A model generated the notes under the pieces. That model saw only the letters and a program-made list of their open reading frames with translations, did no database searches and had not been told where the DNA came from. A DNA stretch of 64,000 nucleotides, taken from contig JAJDYX010000010.1 of NCBI GenBank assembly GCA_022824945.1, positions 124,001 through 188,000 of the forward strand. Reading direction: 5' to 3'. This document shows positions 9,073 through 15,926 of the stretch, piece after piece. This DNA comes from Candidatus Latescibacterota bacterium. GTDB lineage: Bacteria; Latescibacterota; UBA2968. Position 1 is the first letter of the stretch; the number at the start of each line of letters is the position of its first letter. Position numbers and translations under genes: made by a program.

Positions 9073-9101
9073 TTGACACAGATGGTGCACTTGTCTATAC
9101 T
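9073..9101 (+). promoter_or_regulatory. Strong sigma-70 promoter of the tRNA-Ser/gltX cluster
   Basis: TTGACA at 9073-9078 and TATACT at 9096-9101 with a 17-bp spacer, a near-consensus promoter. The -10 box ends 13 bp before the mature tRNA-Ser 5' end. Confidence 0.85.
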
Positions 9102-9114
9102 TTTTGGATGATGT

Positions 9115-9202
9115 GGTGGGGTGCGAGAGCGGTCGAATCGGGCGGTCTTGAAAACCGTTGACCCTCACGGGTCCGTGGGTTCGAATCCCACCCCCACCGC
9201 CA
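9115..9202 (+). tRNA. tRNA-Ser (anticodon TGA)
   Basis: 88 nt with encoded CCA at 9200-9202. The acceptor stem GGTGGGG (9115-9121) pairs fully with CCCCACC (9192-9198), discriminator G. The anticodon loop CTTGAAA places TGA at 9149-9151. The long variable arm (gaccctcacgggtc) is typical of serine tRNAs, and the T loop is GGGTTCGAATCCC-like. It is the first gene after the 9073 promoter. Confidence 0.97.
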
Positions 9203-9208
9203 TATTAA

Positions 9209-9305
9209 GGGTGAAGGGTGAAGGGTGAAGGGTGAGATGAAATACCAACCTTTGGACGGTTGGACGGGGTTTCTCACTTCTCACTTCTCACTTCTCACTT
9301 CTAAC
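9209..9305. repeat. Two heptad tandem repeat tracts between the tRNA-Ser genes
   Basis: Units of GGGTGAA (three, then GGGTGAG) occupy 9209-9236. Five units of TTCTCAC (the last TTCTAAC) occupy 9271-9305. The second tract is in part the reverse complement of the first (5 of 7 positions per unit), so the two could fold imperfectly. The 34 bp between them carry the short repeat TTGGACGG/TTGGACGGG. No palindromic element lies here. Confidence 0.85.
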
Positions 9306-9355
9306 TTGCCTTTATACACGTCCTTTGTTACTTTTCGGCGGTTCTTTTTTACAGC

Positions 9356-9447
<92 letters not shown>

Positions 9448-9470
9448 AATAATTCACAGGTCGATTTTTG

Positions 9471-10892
9471 ATGTCGGATACGGTTTTGCGTTTCGCGCCG
9501 TCTCCCACAGGTGGGTTTCATGTGGGGAATGCGCGAACGGCGATTTTTAATCATCTTTACGCGAGGCACTATAAGGCAAAGTTGTTGTTGCGCGTGGAAG
9601 ATACGGATCGAGAGCGTTTTACAGAGTCGTCGCTTCAGACGATTCTGGATGGTTTGAACTGGCTCGGTGTTGATTTTGACGCCGAGCCAGTGTTTCAGTC
9701 GCGCAATGCCGAGGCGCATAAGCAGGCCGCAGCGCGTCTGGTGGAGACGGGTCATGCGTATTATGGCTATGAGACTGCCGAGGAGCTTGACGCGATGCGC
9801 CGGCAGGCGCAGATTGAGAAGCGGCGCGTGCGTTACAATCGGGATTTGACGCCCGAACAGCAGGCGGCTTATGAAGTCGAGGGGCGGTCAAAGGTTGTGC
9901 GGTTTAAGGTGCCAGCGGGCGAGACGGTCTGGCACGATCGCATTCGGGGGGTGCAGCGGTGGGATAATGCCGAGGTTGAGGATTTTGTTTTGTTGCGGCC
10001 CGATGGCTCGCCTGTATATAATCTCGCGGTGGTGGTGGATGATCACAATATGGGTGTGAATATGGTGTTGCGGTCTGCGGACCATTTGTCGAATACGCCG
10101 AAGCAAATTATGCTGTTTGAGGCGCTTTCGTGGATGGTGCCAGAGTATGGGCATTCGACGCTGATTCTGGGTCCCGATGGCAGCAAGTTGTCCAAGCGCC
10201 ATGGGGCGACGACGATTTCGGAGTATCGAGAGCGGGGGTTTTTGTCGGATGCGATGTTTAATTATCTCGCGCTGTTGGGATGGGCGCCCGGGGATGAGCG
10301 CGAGGTGTTTGCGCGGGATGCGTTGACCGAGGCGTTTTCGGTTGCGGGGTTGCTCAAGCGAGATGCGATTTTTGATGAGAAGAAGCTGGTGTGGCTCAAT
10401 GGCGAGCATATGCGTCTTCGTCCGGTGAGCGCGGTTTTGGACGATGCGATACCAATTTGGATTGCGGAGGGGTGGCTTACAGAGGCAGAGGCTTCTGAGC
10501 GGCGGGATGAGTTGTTGAGGATTGCCGAGTTGTTGCAGCCGCGGTTGCATACGCTTGAGGATTTGAAGCATACGGGTTATTTTTTTGTGGATCCGGAGGC
10601 GTATGATGAAAAGACGGCTAAGAAGAATTGGAAGACGGATACGCCCGAGCGGGTTGAGATGATGATTGAGCGTTTGCAGGGTTTGGATTCGTTTGGCGAA
10701 GGCGATATTGAGGGTGTGACGCGCACACTATCTGGTGAATTGGGGATTTCGGCTTCCAGGCTTATTCATCCGACGCGGCTCGCGCTTTGTGGCGTTGGGT
10801 TTGGGCCGGGGTTGTTTGAACTGATGGCTGTGCTCGGGCGGGAGACGTGTATTCGCCGGCTGAAGAAGGTGCTGGAGGTTTTGGGGTTGTGA
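9471..10892 (+). CDS. gltX: Glutamyl-tRNA synthetase
   Basis: 473 residues, standard bacterial class-I length. It ligates glutamate to tRNA-Glu and, in bacteria without GlnRS, also to tRNA-Gln. Visible: RFAPSPTGGFHVGNARTA (HIGH-type motif FHVG at residues 16-19), LRVEDTDRERF, the zinc-region stretch, and GSKLSKRHGA (KMSKS-type loop), then the anticodon-binding helical domain. I chose ATG at 9471 over the TTG one codon upstream. It follows tRNA-Ser(GCT) by 23 bp and precedes tRNA-Gln by 37 bp, so it probably belongs to one tRNA/synthetase transcript starting at the 9073 promoter. Confidence 0.97.
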   Translation: MSDTVLRFAPSPTGGFHVGNARTAIFNHLYARHYKAKLLLRVEDTDRERFTESSLQTILDGLNWLGVDFDAEPVFQSRNAEAHKQAAARLVETGHAYYGYETAEELDAMRRQAQIEKRRVRYNRDLTPEQQAAYEVEGRSKVVRFKVPAGETVWHDRIRGVQRWDNAEVEDFVLLRPDGSPVYNLAVVVDDHNMGVNMVLRSADHLSNTPKQIMLFEALSWMVPEYGHSTLILGPDGSKLSKRHGATTISEYRERGFLSDAMFNYLALLGWAPGDEREVFARDALTEAFSVAGLLKRDAIFDEKKLVWLNGEHMRLRPVSAVLDDAIPIWIAEGWLTEAEASERRDELLRIAELLQPRLHTLEDLKHTGYFFVDPEAYDEKTAKKNWKTDTPERVEMMIERLQGLDSFGEGDIEGVTRTLSGELGISASRLIHPTRLALCGVGFGPGLFELMAVLGRETCIRRLKKVLEVLGL

Positions 10893-10929
10893 TGGTGCGT
10901 GCTATCCCGAAATTTTAATTATATATTTT

Positions 10930-11003
10930 TGCCCCCTGGTCTAATGGCAAGACATGCGGCTCTGGACCGTAGAATCGGGGTTCGAATCCCTGGGGGGCAA
11001 CCA
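10930..11003 (+). tRNA. tRNA-Gln (anticodon CTG)
   Basis: 74 nt with CCA at 11001-11003. Acceptor TGCCCCC (10930-10936) pairs with GGGGGCA (10993-10999), discriminator A. The anticodon stem TGCGG/CCGTA closes the loop CTCTGGA with CTG at 10962-10964. The U1-A72 first pair is typical of tRNA-Gln. It lies directly downstream of gltX. Confidence 0.96.
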
Positions 11004-11051
11004 ATTTTTTTGCTGAATTTTGATTCTATCCGCACTCTGATGGGGTAAAAT

Positions 11052-11303
11052 ATGAAAACATTAAATATCCCATATTCTGAAGACCTGCTCTTGATCACCG
11101 GGCAAGAACCCGAAGTCTTTGAACGAGAAGCGCGCTTTCTATTGGCGTTGAAATTTTTTGAACTCCGCCGGATTTCTGCTGGAAAGGCAGCGGAGTTATC
11201 CGGTTTAAGCAAGCCCGAGTTTCTCACAAAGGTCAGTGCATTGAATATCTCTGTTGTTGATCTGGATGATGATCAACTCGATACAGAATTTGGTTATAAA
11301 TGA
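11052..11303 (+). CDS. UPF0175 family protein, probable antitoxin
   Basis: 83 residues. UPF0175 proteins are small ribbon/helix DNA-binding-like antitoxins usually encoded just before a DUF3368 PIN-like toxin. Visible family features: an EREARFLLALKFFELRRISAGKAAELSGLSKPEF core (split here across a helix-turn-helix) and a short acidic C-terminus (DLDDDQLDTEFGYK). The stop overlaps the region just before the toxin start at 11305, so the pair is an operon. The start is an ATG after a GGGG-rich leader. Confidence 0.85.
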   Translation: MKTLNIPYSEDLLLITGQEPEVFEREARFLLALKFFELRRISAGKAAELSGLSKPEFLTKVSALNISVVDLDDDQLDTEFGYK

Positions 11304-11304
11304 C

Positions 11305-11571
11305 GTGTTTCTAATCGCAGATTCCAGTCCTCTCATTGCGTTGGCGGGTGTGAACCGACTCAACCTATTGCCCAGATTGTATTCTCGGGTTATTGCACCA
11401 TCCGCTGTAATAGATGAAATTCTGGCCGGAGGCGAAAATGCCTCTGGCCTTAACTTTTTGGATCGCGCTTCATGGCTCGAGCATTGGACATTACAACAAA
11501 CAACAGAATTGATTTCTGTTGCACTGGGGCTTGGAGAAACTGAAGTATTTCAGCATCTGTTAGATGAGTGA
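11305..11571 (+). CDS. DUF3368 PIN-like toxin, shortened at the C-terminus
   Basis: Starts at GTG 11305, one base after the antitoxin stop. It encodes FLIADSSPLIALAGVNRL, the first Asp of a PIN-like nuclease, then APSAVIDEIL with the next acidic residues, and ends at GLGETEVFQHLLDE. DUF3368 proteins are normally about 150-160 residues and continue after the GLGE(T/A)E motif with the strand carrying the third catalytic Asp (D.. ARR) and a last helix. Here a TGA ends the frame at about 88 residues. The protein is therefore likely inactive, and the locus a decaying toxin-antitoxin pair. A 100-bp internal piece of this gene recurs at 12880-12979. Confidence 0.75.
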   Translation: MFLIADSSPLIALAGVNRLNLLPRLYSRVIAPSAVIDEILAGGENASGLNFLDRASWLEHWTLQQTTELISVALGLGETEVFQHLLDE

Positions 11572-11666
11572 CACGATTTCCAAAAGACCTGATCCATGCG
11601 TGTCCGTTGCCCAATGGATAATGTGGGCGTTGTTGGAGGTATTCCTGACAAAACACGGAAATTGGA

Positions 11667-11735
11667 TCTATTGAGATAGACAATTTCGGGAGATAGTCTC
11701 TATTGAGACTGACAATTGTAGGATTATGTCTATGA
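11667..11735. repeat. Imperfect direct repeat, period 30-32 bp
   Basis: TCTATTGAGATAGACAATT at 11667, TCTATTGAGACTGACAATT at 11699, and a shorter third start TCTATGAC at 11729. Two and a half units only. Confidence 0.6.
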
Positions 11736-11785
11736 CTTTTGATGCCTGAAATGTCCCCTATCTCACGCCAGTCCCTGGGAACAAA

Positions 11786-11818
11786 AAAATGCCTGTGCGA
11801 TTTTTGCACAGGCATTTT
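11786..11818. terminator. Bidirectional intrinsic terminator
   Basis: Perfect 13-bp stem AAAATGCCTGTGC (11786-11798) with GCACAGGCATTTT (11806-11818), 7-nt loop. The stem is flanked by an A-run on the left and TTTT on the right, so it can stop transcription both ways. It ends the toxin-antitoxin transcript. Confidence 0.85.
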
Positions 11819-11822
11819 CTTA

Positions 11823-11942
11823 TTGGAGTTACCCCGCTTGAGTAGATAGTGTACAAGGTTCATCCCAATCATCCTGTGCTATCAGTTTTTCATAGGTTAT
11901 GGGTGAGTTATAATGTTATACACCAAAGCGGGGTAACTCCAA
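11823..11942. mobile_element. 120-bp element with 17-bp terminal inverted repeats (MITE-like)
   Basis: TTGGAGTTACCCCGCTT at 11823-11839 is perfectly inverted at 11926-11942. The 86-bp interior is AT-rich, not itself palindromic and non-coding. Size and ends fit a miniature inverted-repeat transposable element. I see no clear target-site duplication and no parent transposase in the window. A long-stemmed regulatory RNA is the alternative. Confidence 0.5.
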
Positions 11943-12037
11943 AAATTCTTGACTTTTTGAAAGGGGGTTCCGTTATATATGGTAATAGGGGTGAAGATGC
12001 CCAAGAGGTTAAACAGTAACAACAAAGGAAGGTGGGT

Positions 12038-12337
12038 ATGAGTGACTGGACACTTAAAGACGAAATTGCTGCATACAGAAAAATGTGCAAAGAAGGCCTT
12101 GAGCTTGAGCACTTTGGTAAATGGATTATCGTTTACGAAGGCAAACTCAGAGGTGTCTTTGACACACAGAATGAAGCGGTAATTAGTGCTGTCAAGAAAT
12201 TCAGAGACAACGCTTTCTTGATAAAACAAGTGGGAGCAACAGAAAGCCTATACAGAAGTGGATTACCCACAGTTTTTGGGGCTGTTTCCTCTATTAACTT
12301 TGAGGGAGCACAATGCCTGCAAAATCTACCAAAGTAG
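12038..12337 (+). CDS. Small DUF5678-like protein, first gene of a protease module
   Basis: 99 residues from ATG 12038, preceded by AAAGGAAGG; an alternative GTG lies at 12032. The centre, HFGKWIIVYEGKLRGVFDT followed by QNEAVISAVKKF and LIKQVG, resembles DUF5678, a short beta-beta-alpha-like domain of unknown role in which a conserved Gly-Lys-Trp/Tyr-Val/Ile strand is followed by a helix. The assignment is by eye only. Its 3' end overlaps the retropepsin gene by 25 bp, so the two are translated from one mRNA and probably act together. No signal peptide; cytoplasmic. Confidence 0.55.
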   Translation: MSDWTLKDEIAAYRKMCKEGLELEHFGKWIIVYEGKLRGVFDTQNEAVISAVKKFRDNAFLIKQVGATESLYRSGLPTVFGAVSSINFEGAQCLQNLPK

Positions 12338-12765
12338 GATTCGTAAACCCGGAAAGTCTAATTAGTCAAGGTCCAACCATTATGGTTCGGGTAGGGCTTG
12401 ATTATGACACATACCCAGACCCTAATCTGGATACAATGACATCACCAGTATATGCACTAATAGACACAGGAGCCTCCAATACTTGTATTGATAAAACCTT
12501 TGCTATGCAGATGGGACTACCAATTCACGGAGAGCCTTTTCTTATTGCTGGTATTTCGGGCCCAGAGACGGTCAATATACATTTGGGACAGATTTATATT
12601 CCAGCACTGGGAGAAACGCTCTCTGGGCTGTTTCCTGTTGTCGATCTGGCTGGTGGTAGTCAGCATCACAAGGTCTTGATGGGTAGGGACTTCCTGAAGT
12701 CCTGTCAAATGTTCTATGATGGCATAACAGGAGATGTGCAAATAGATTTATTGCAAACCACCTAA
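12313..12765 (+). CDS. Retropepsin-like aspartic protease
   Basis: 150 residues with one copy of the aspartic-protease signature: ALIDTGASNTCID (DTGAS at residues 51-55), the second-lobe-like strand FLIAGISG and the C-terminal VLMGRDFLKSCQMFYDG (GRDFL at 124-128). This is the layout of the retroviral-type clan AA proteases, which form the active site as a homodimer. There is no signal peptide or membrane anchor, so it should act in the cytoplasm. The start overlaps the upstream DUF5678-like gene. The substrate is unknown; the partner protein is an obvious candidate target or adaptor. Confidence 0.82.
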   Translation: MPAKSTKVGFVNPESLISQGPTIMVRVGLDYDTYPDPNLDTMTSPVYALIDTGASNTCIDKTFAMQMGLPIHGEPFLIAGISGPETVNIHLGQIYIPALGETLSGLFPVVDLAGGSQHHKVLMGRDFLKSCQMFYDGITGDVQIDLLQTT

Positions 12766-13291
12766 AGACGTTCTAAAACATAGTCGATTGAACATACCTG
12801 AGGAGATACCTAAAAACGCTGTCGCTGGTAGGGTAACGTGACAATGTATTTTCCAGTGGCACTTTCGTATATAATCCCCATTCTCGGGTTATTGCACCAT
12901 CCGCTGTAATAGATGAAATTCTGGCCGGAGGCGAAAATGCCTCTGGCCTTAACTTTTTAGATCGCGCTTCCTGGCTTGAACAAATGAGGGGACGGCAGGG
13001 AGGGATACCATTTACCTTGCCGCCCCCGAAGACCGGACCTGGAGTGAAGGGATATCTCGGCCCGGTCGTTGTTTTCATAGGGATCTGTATTAAGCTGATC
13101 GAACACTTAGACGGGCTGCAAACGCTTTTGGTGTCAAATTTCGAGGGAAAAAATGGATCTTGGTACAAAAATATGGAGAGGTGTAAAAAAGCCGAGTATT
13201 TGTGGGATTTTTCTACTAAATTATGATACCAGCAATTTTCGTGTTATGTGTGGCATGAGTGATTCCTTTCCACCCTTTTTGGAGATTTTCT
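12766..13291. other. Intergenic stretch with a toxin-gene fragment
   Basis: Contains the 100-bp duplicate at 12880-12979. The rest (12980-13260) has open frames on both strands, but I recognise no family and see no ribosome binding site. The G-rich segment 12985-13070 could be structured RNA or relic mobile DNA. GGAG at 13281-13284 serves the next gene. Confidence 0.5.
12880..12979 (+). pseudogene. Duplicated 100-bp fragment of the DUF3368 toxin gene
   Basis: Nearly identical to 11381-11480 (I count four mismatches in 100 bp) at an offset of 1499 bp. It encodes the same SRVIAPSAVIDEILAGG and GLNFLDRASWLE residues, but has no start, no first Asp and no C-terminus. The bases on both sides do not match the first copy. 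It is either a relic of a second toxin gene or a short duplicated segment. Confidence 0.85.
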
Positions 13292-13633
13292 ATGATTTAC
13301 GACATGCGAACCTACGATCTGAATCCCGGTGCTTTGCAAGCCTATATGGATGCGGTGCGCGAGGTGGCGCTTCCACTGCGCGAAGACTATGGCATCAAAC
13401 TCGCCGGGTGGTATTATACCGATATTGGGAAATTAAATCGCGTGGTTCACATCTGGGCGTATCGCGATTATACCCATTTTGATCAGGCGCGGCAGGCTGT
13501 CCGCAGCGATCCCCGATGGGTCAATGAATATTTGCCTCGCGTCAAGGGGCTGGTAGCGCGCCAGCAAGATCAAATTATGCTCGCGTCCGATTTTTTCGAG
13601 GCCCGGGTCCCGGCTCTGTCGGAAGATGCGTAA
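13292..13633 (+). CDS. NIPSNAP family protein
   Basis: 113 residues, a single NIPSNAP (ferredoxin-like alpha/beta barrel) domain. Visible: IYDMRTYDLNPGALQAYMDA at the start, AGWYYTDIGKLNRVVHIWAY and the closing QIMLASDF strand. Bacterial members often stand near catabolic genes; the biochemical role is unsettled. The start is ATG 13292, seven bases after GGAG; an in-frame ATG 33 bp upstream lacks a ribosome site. The gene stands alone and ends at a bidirectional terminator. Confidence 0.88.
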   Translation: MIYDMRTYDLNPGALQAYMDAVREVALPLREDYGIKLAGWYYTDIGKLNRVVHIWAYRDYTHFDQARQAVRSDPRWVNEYLPRVKGLVARQQDQIMLASDFFEARVPALSEDA

Positions 13634-13660
13634 TCCCATTTTATTTAGTCGTAAAAAAGA

Positions 13661-13702
13661 ACGGGTAGAGAATGGTGATATTCTCTACCCGTTTCCTTTT
13701 TG
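13661..13702. terminator. Bidirectional intrinsic terminator between convergent genes
   Basis: Perfect stem ACGGGTAGAGAAT (13661-13673) with ATTCTCTACCCGT (13680-13692), then TTCCTTTTT; an A-run precedes it on the left. It serves the NIPSNAP gene (plus) and the endonuclease-like lipoprotein (minus). Confidence 0.9.
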
Positions 13703-13729
13703 CCTGGGAGATTAATTAGTCAGGCAATG

Positions 13730-14683
13730 TCAGTCGTCATCCCGGCTCGGGATGTTCAGGCGGAATAGCACGGGATGGTGATCTGAGTAGTGCTGTGCAA
13801 ATAGATTCCCATTGTACGGGTCGCCGGGATAGGCACTGTTGCCTTGCCAGGTGCCGCGCATCTGGTCGATGAGGTTGATGACTTGAAAATCAAATGTTTC
13901 ATCTATTTCGTCGAACTTAGCCGGGCGATACATGACGTGGTCATAGGGTTTGCTGCTTTTGACCGCTGTGTTCGTTTTTCGGCATTCGTCGTTGAGCGAT
14001 ACAAATCCCCGCGGTGTTGCTGCTTTAAGTTCCGCGGCGTTTTCGATGTTCATATCCCCTACGATGTAGAAGTCCTGTTCTTGCGCGTCATTGAGATCGA
14101 TCCACTGGGCAATGCTCAAAAGTTCGGTTTTGCGTGCGTTTTTTTTGTTTTTGCCGGGAGATAAGTGGACGTTGATGACGACAAAGTCCATTTTGCCATC
14201 TATGGTGCGGAAGCTGTGGGCGTGTGGTACGCGGGGATATACGGGATGGGCAGAGCGGTCTTTTGCGAGGAATCCATTGGGTAGGTCATGGGCAATTTTC
14301 AGTTTGTCGGGTTTGTAAAAGACGACGGACCATTCGGTGCTCGATCCTCTGTTGTGGATGTTCTCGCCTCTTCCCGTGTCTTCACAAGATAGGGAGAATT
14401 CAAAGCCCTGTGCGCTCATGGCGTCGAAGAATGCATCGGCTTCAAGGTCTTCACTATAGGGTGTGCCATCGCAGTATTGACCATCATCAGGTGGGGAAAC
14501 GAGTTCCTGGACGACGACCATGTCGTATTTTCCGACCAATTGGGCAAGTGCTTCGTTGTCTTTCTTTTTGTACAGTCCGACGAATTTGATGTTGAAAGAA
14601 CAGACTGTGATTTGTTGGTCAGAGACTTGTGGTCGGCAACCGAATAACAATAGTAGAGTGAAAAATAAAAAATATTTTTTCAT
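13730..14683 (-). CDS. Endonuclease/exonuclease/phosphatase family lipoprotein
   Basis: 317 residues from ATG 14683. The leader KKYFLFFTLLLLFGC has a good lipobox (LFGC, Cys16), so the protein is exported and lipid-anchored. The body shows the EEP fold motifs: TVCSFNIKF, DMVVVQELV (catalytic Glu), VVINVHLSPGK, FYIVGDMNI (catalytic D-x-N) and the final SDHHPVLFRL (catalytic His pair). Known relatives cut nucleic acids or hydrolyse phosphodiesters or phospholipids; the surface location suggests extracellular DNA or phosphate scavenging. A longer frame upstream exists but is not needed. Confidence 0.9.
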   Translation of the reverse strand: MKKYFLFFTLLLLFGCRPQVSDQQITVCSFNIKFVGLYKKKDNEALAQLVGKYDMVVVQELVSPPDDGQYCDGTPYSEDLEADAFFDAMSAQGFEFSLSCEDTGRGENIHNRGSSTEWSVVFYKPDKLKIAHDLPNGFLAKDRSAHPVYPRVPHAHSFRTIDGKMDFVVINVHLSPGKNKKNARKTELLSIAQWIDLNDAQEQDFYIVGDMNIENAAELKAATPRGFVSLNDECRKTNTAVKSSKPYDHVMYRPAKFDEIDETFDFQVINLIDQMRGTWQGNSAYPGDPYNGNLFAQHYSDHHPVLFRLNIPSRDDD

Positions 14684-14889
14684 TTTAATCGTCAGGTCCC
14701 TTGTTAAAGTTCTGGCAGGTCGCGGTTTGCAATGGCGTTTTTGAATATAAAAGTAATTATACGGAAAAAGTAACTTCTTCAAAATCGGTATCCGGGGGAG
14801 GGGTCAGAAAAAAATACTTGAAGTTCGCTTGCATTTTATCGACCATGAGCGCGAATAGTTATCTGATCATTCTGGATAGGAGATTTATG

Positions 14890-15447
14890 ATGAGCGATGG
14901 ACAAATCATTTTTCAAGATATGTTTGACGGTGCGCTCGATAGCGGGTGGTCGTGGTTGCGGGAACAACCCGATGATTGGCGGATTCGGGATGGCGGCCTG
15001 GAGATTTGTGTGCGTCCCGGTGTGAAGGATACGGTGCAAAATGCTTTGCTCAGGTCCGCGCCAGATCGCGGTGAGGGGGCTTATGCGGTTGAGGTTACGA
15101 TTACAAATCACAGCCAGCCGACGCAGCAATACGAACAGGCGGGTATTACGTGGTATCACAATGGGGAGCCGGTGTTCAAAGAGGTCAAGGAACTCATTGA
15201 TGGCGATCTGTACATTATTCCCGGGAAACAGCCTATGCCGACGCAGAGCGTTCGTTTGCGTCTTGTTGTTACCGCGAGTACATGGGAAGCGCAGTTTCGC
15301 GCTGAGGGTGAGACCACATTTCAGACTGCGGCTTCGGGCGAACTGCCTCCGCCGGACGATGATCAGGTGAGTATTCAGTGCTATAATGGTCCAGAGGAAG
15401 GCGATCACTGGATACGTTTTTCGGATTTTTGTATTAGGCGCGTATAA
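14890..15447 (+). CDS. DUF1349 (concanavalin-like) domain protein
   Basis: 185 residues from ATG 14890, seven bases after AGGAG; a second ATG is directly upstream at 14887. The whole protein is one beta-sandwich of the DUF1349/GH-associated type: IFQDMFDGALDSGWSWLREQ at the start, WRIRDGGLEICVRPG, YEQAGITWYHNGEPVFKEVKE and the end DHWIRFSDFCIRR. Family members bind or process carbohydrates or lie next to glycoside hydrolases. No signal peptide. It is monocistronic, between divergent and convergent neighbours, and followed by a terminator. Confidence 0.83.
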   Translation: MSDGQIIFQDMFDGALDSGWSWLREQPDDWRIRDGGLEICVRPGVKDTVQNALLRSAPDRGEGAYAVEVTITNHSQPTQQYEQAGITWYHNGEPVFKEVKELIDGDLYIIPGKQPMPTQSVRLRLVVTASTWEAQFRAEGETTFQTAASGELPPPDDDQVSIQCYNGPEEGDHWIRFSDFCIRRV

Positions 15448-15452
15448 AAAAA

Positions 15453-15485
15453 AGCACCATCTCGAAAGAGGTGGTGCTTTTTGGT
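15453..15485. terminator. Bidirectional intrinsic terminator
   Basis: Stem AGCACCATCTC (15453-15463), GAAA tetraloop, GAGGTGGTGCT (15468-15478) with one G-T pair, then TTTTT. An A-run on the left side makes it work for the cold-shock gene as well. Confidence 0.9.
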
Positions 15486-15506
15486 TAATTCTGAATTAAT
15501 TTCAGA

Positions 15507-15707
15507 TTATTGCTTGGTGACATTCGCCGCCTGGAGGCCTTTGGGGCCCTGGGTAATGTCAAATTCGACGAGGTCACCTTCGGACAAAGACTTAAAGCCT
15601 TCGGCCTGGATCGCTGAGAAATGGACGAAAACGTCTTCGCCACCTTCTTGCTCGATAAAGCCGAATCCTTTGGCGTCGTTAAACCATTTAACTCTTCCTT
15701 CTGCCAA
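15507..15707 (-). CDS. Cold-shock protein (CspA family)
   Basis: 66 residues, a single OB-fold nucleic-acid chaperone. RNP1 is KGFGFI (within [21 protein letters not shown]) and RNP2 is VFVHF; the aromatic binding face is intact. Such proteins melt RNA structure in cold shock or act constitutively. The start is TTG at 15707, eight bases after AGGTGGT, with no in-frame ATG available, so weak initiation may limit expression. An intrinsic terminator lies 50 bp upstream on the same strand, leaving little space for a separate promoter. Confidence 0.93.
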   Translation of the reverse strand: MAEGRVKWFNDAKGFGFIEQEGGEDVFVHFSAIQAEGFKSLSEGDLVEFDITQGPKGLQAANVTKQ

Positions 15708-15751
15708 CGTACTTCACCACCTTTCTACATCGAAAATTGCACATCAGATCG

Positions 15752-15787
15752 AAAAAAAGGCAAGAATCAGAAGTTTCGATTCTTGCC
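15752..15787 (-). terminator. Intrinsic terminator upstream of the cold-shock gene
   Basis: On the minus strand the perfect 10-bp stem GGCAAGAATC/GATTCTTGCC (arms 15778-15787 and 15759-15768) is followed by seven Ts. It can end the transcript of the large FtsX fusion gene. It may also act as an attenuator in the leader of the cold-shock gene. Confidence 0.85.
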
Positions 15788-15926
15788 ATACCGTCTTTTC
15801 AGGCCGATTGTACAGGAAACAAAACAACACATTCTTAATACCTGGGCACAAATACCCATTATACAAGGGCAAAGATACCCTTTATTATCTCAGAAGTCAA
15901 CGCTTTTTAAGAAAAAAAGTTCCAAT

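Larger units (their letters stand above)
11572..12037. other. Gene-poor accessory intergenic stretch
   Basis: No convincing gene. It holds a 30-32-bp direct repeat (11667-11735), a bidirectional terminator (11786-11818) and a 120-bp element with 17-bp terminal inverted repeats (11823-11942), followed by the ribosome binding site of the next gene (AAAGGAAGG near 12024). Confidence 0.6.

Noticed and set aside
9888..10571. 227-codon minus-strand frame inside gltX
   Set aside because: Antisense to conserved GltX motifs; composition rich in Arg/His/Gln, as expected for a shadow frame.
11667..11735. Possible CRISPR array
   Set aside because: Only two and a half imperfect units with no spacers of constant length and no cas genes.
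12773..13168. 131-codon minus-strand frame
   Set aside because: It runs antisense through the toxin-gene fragment and has no ribosome site or recognised family.
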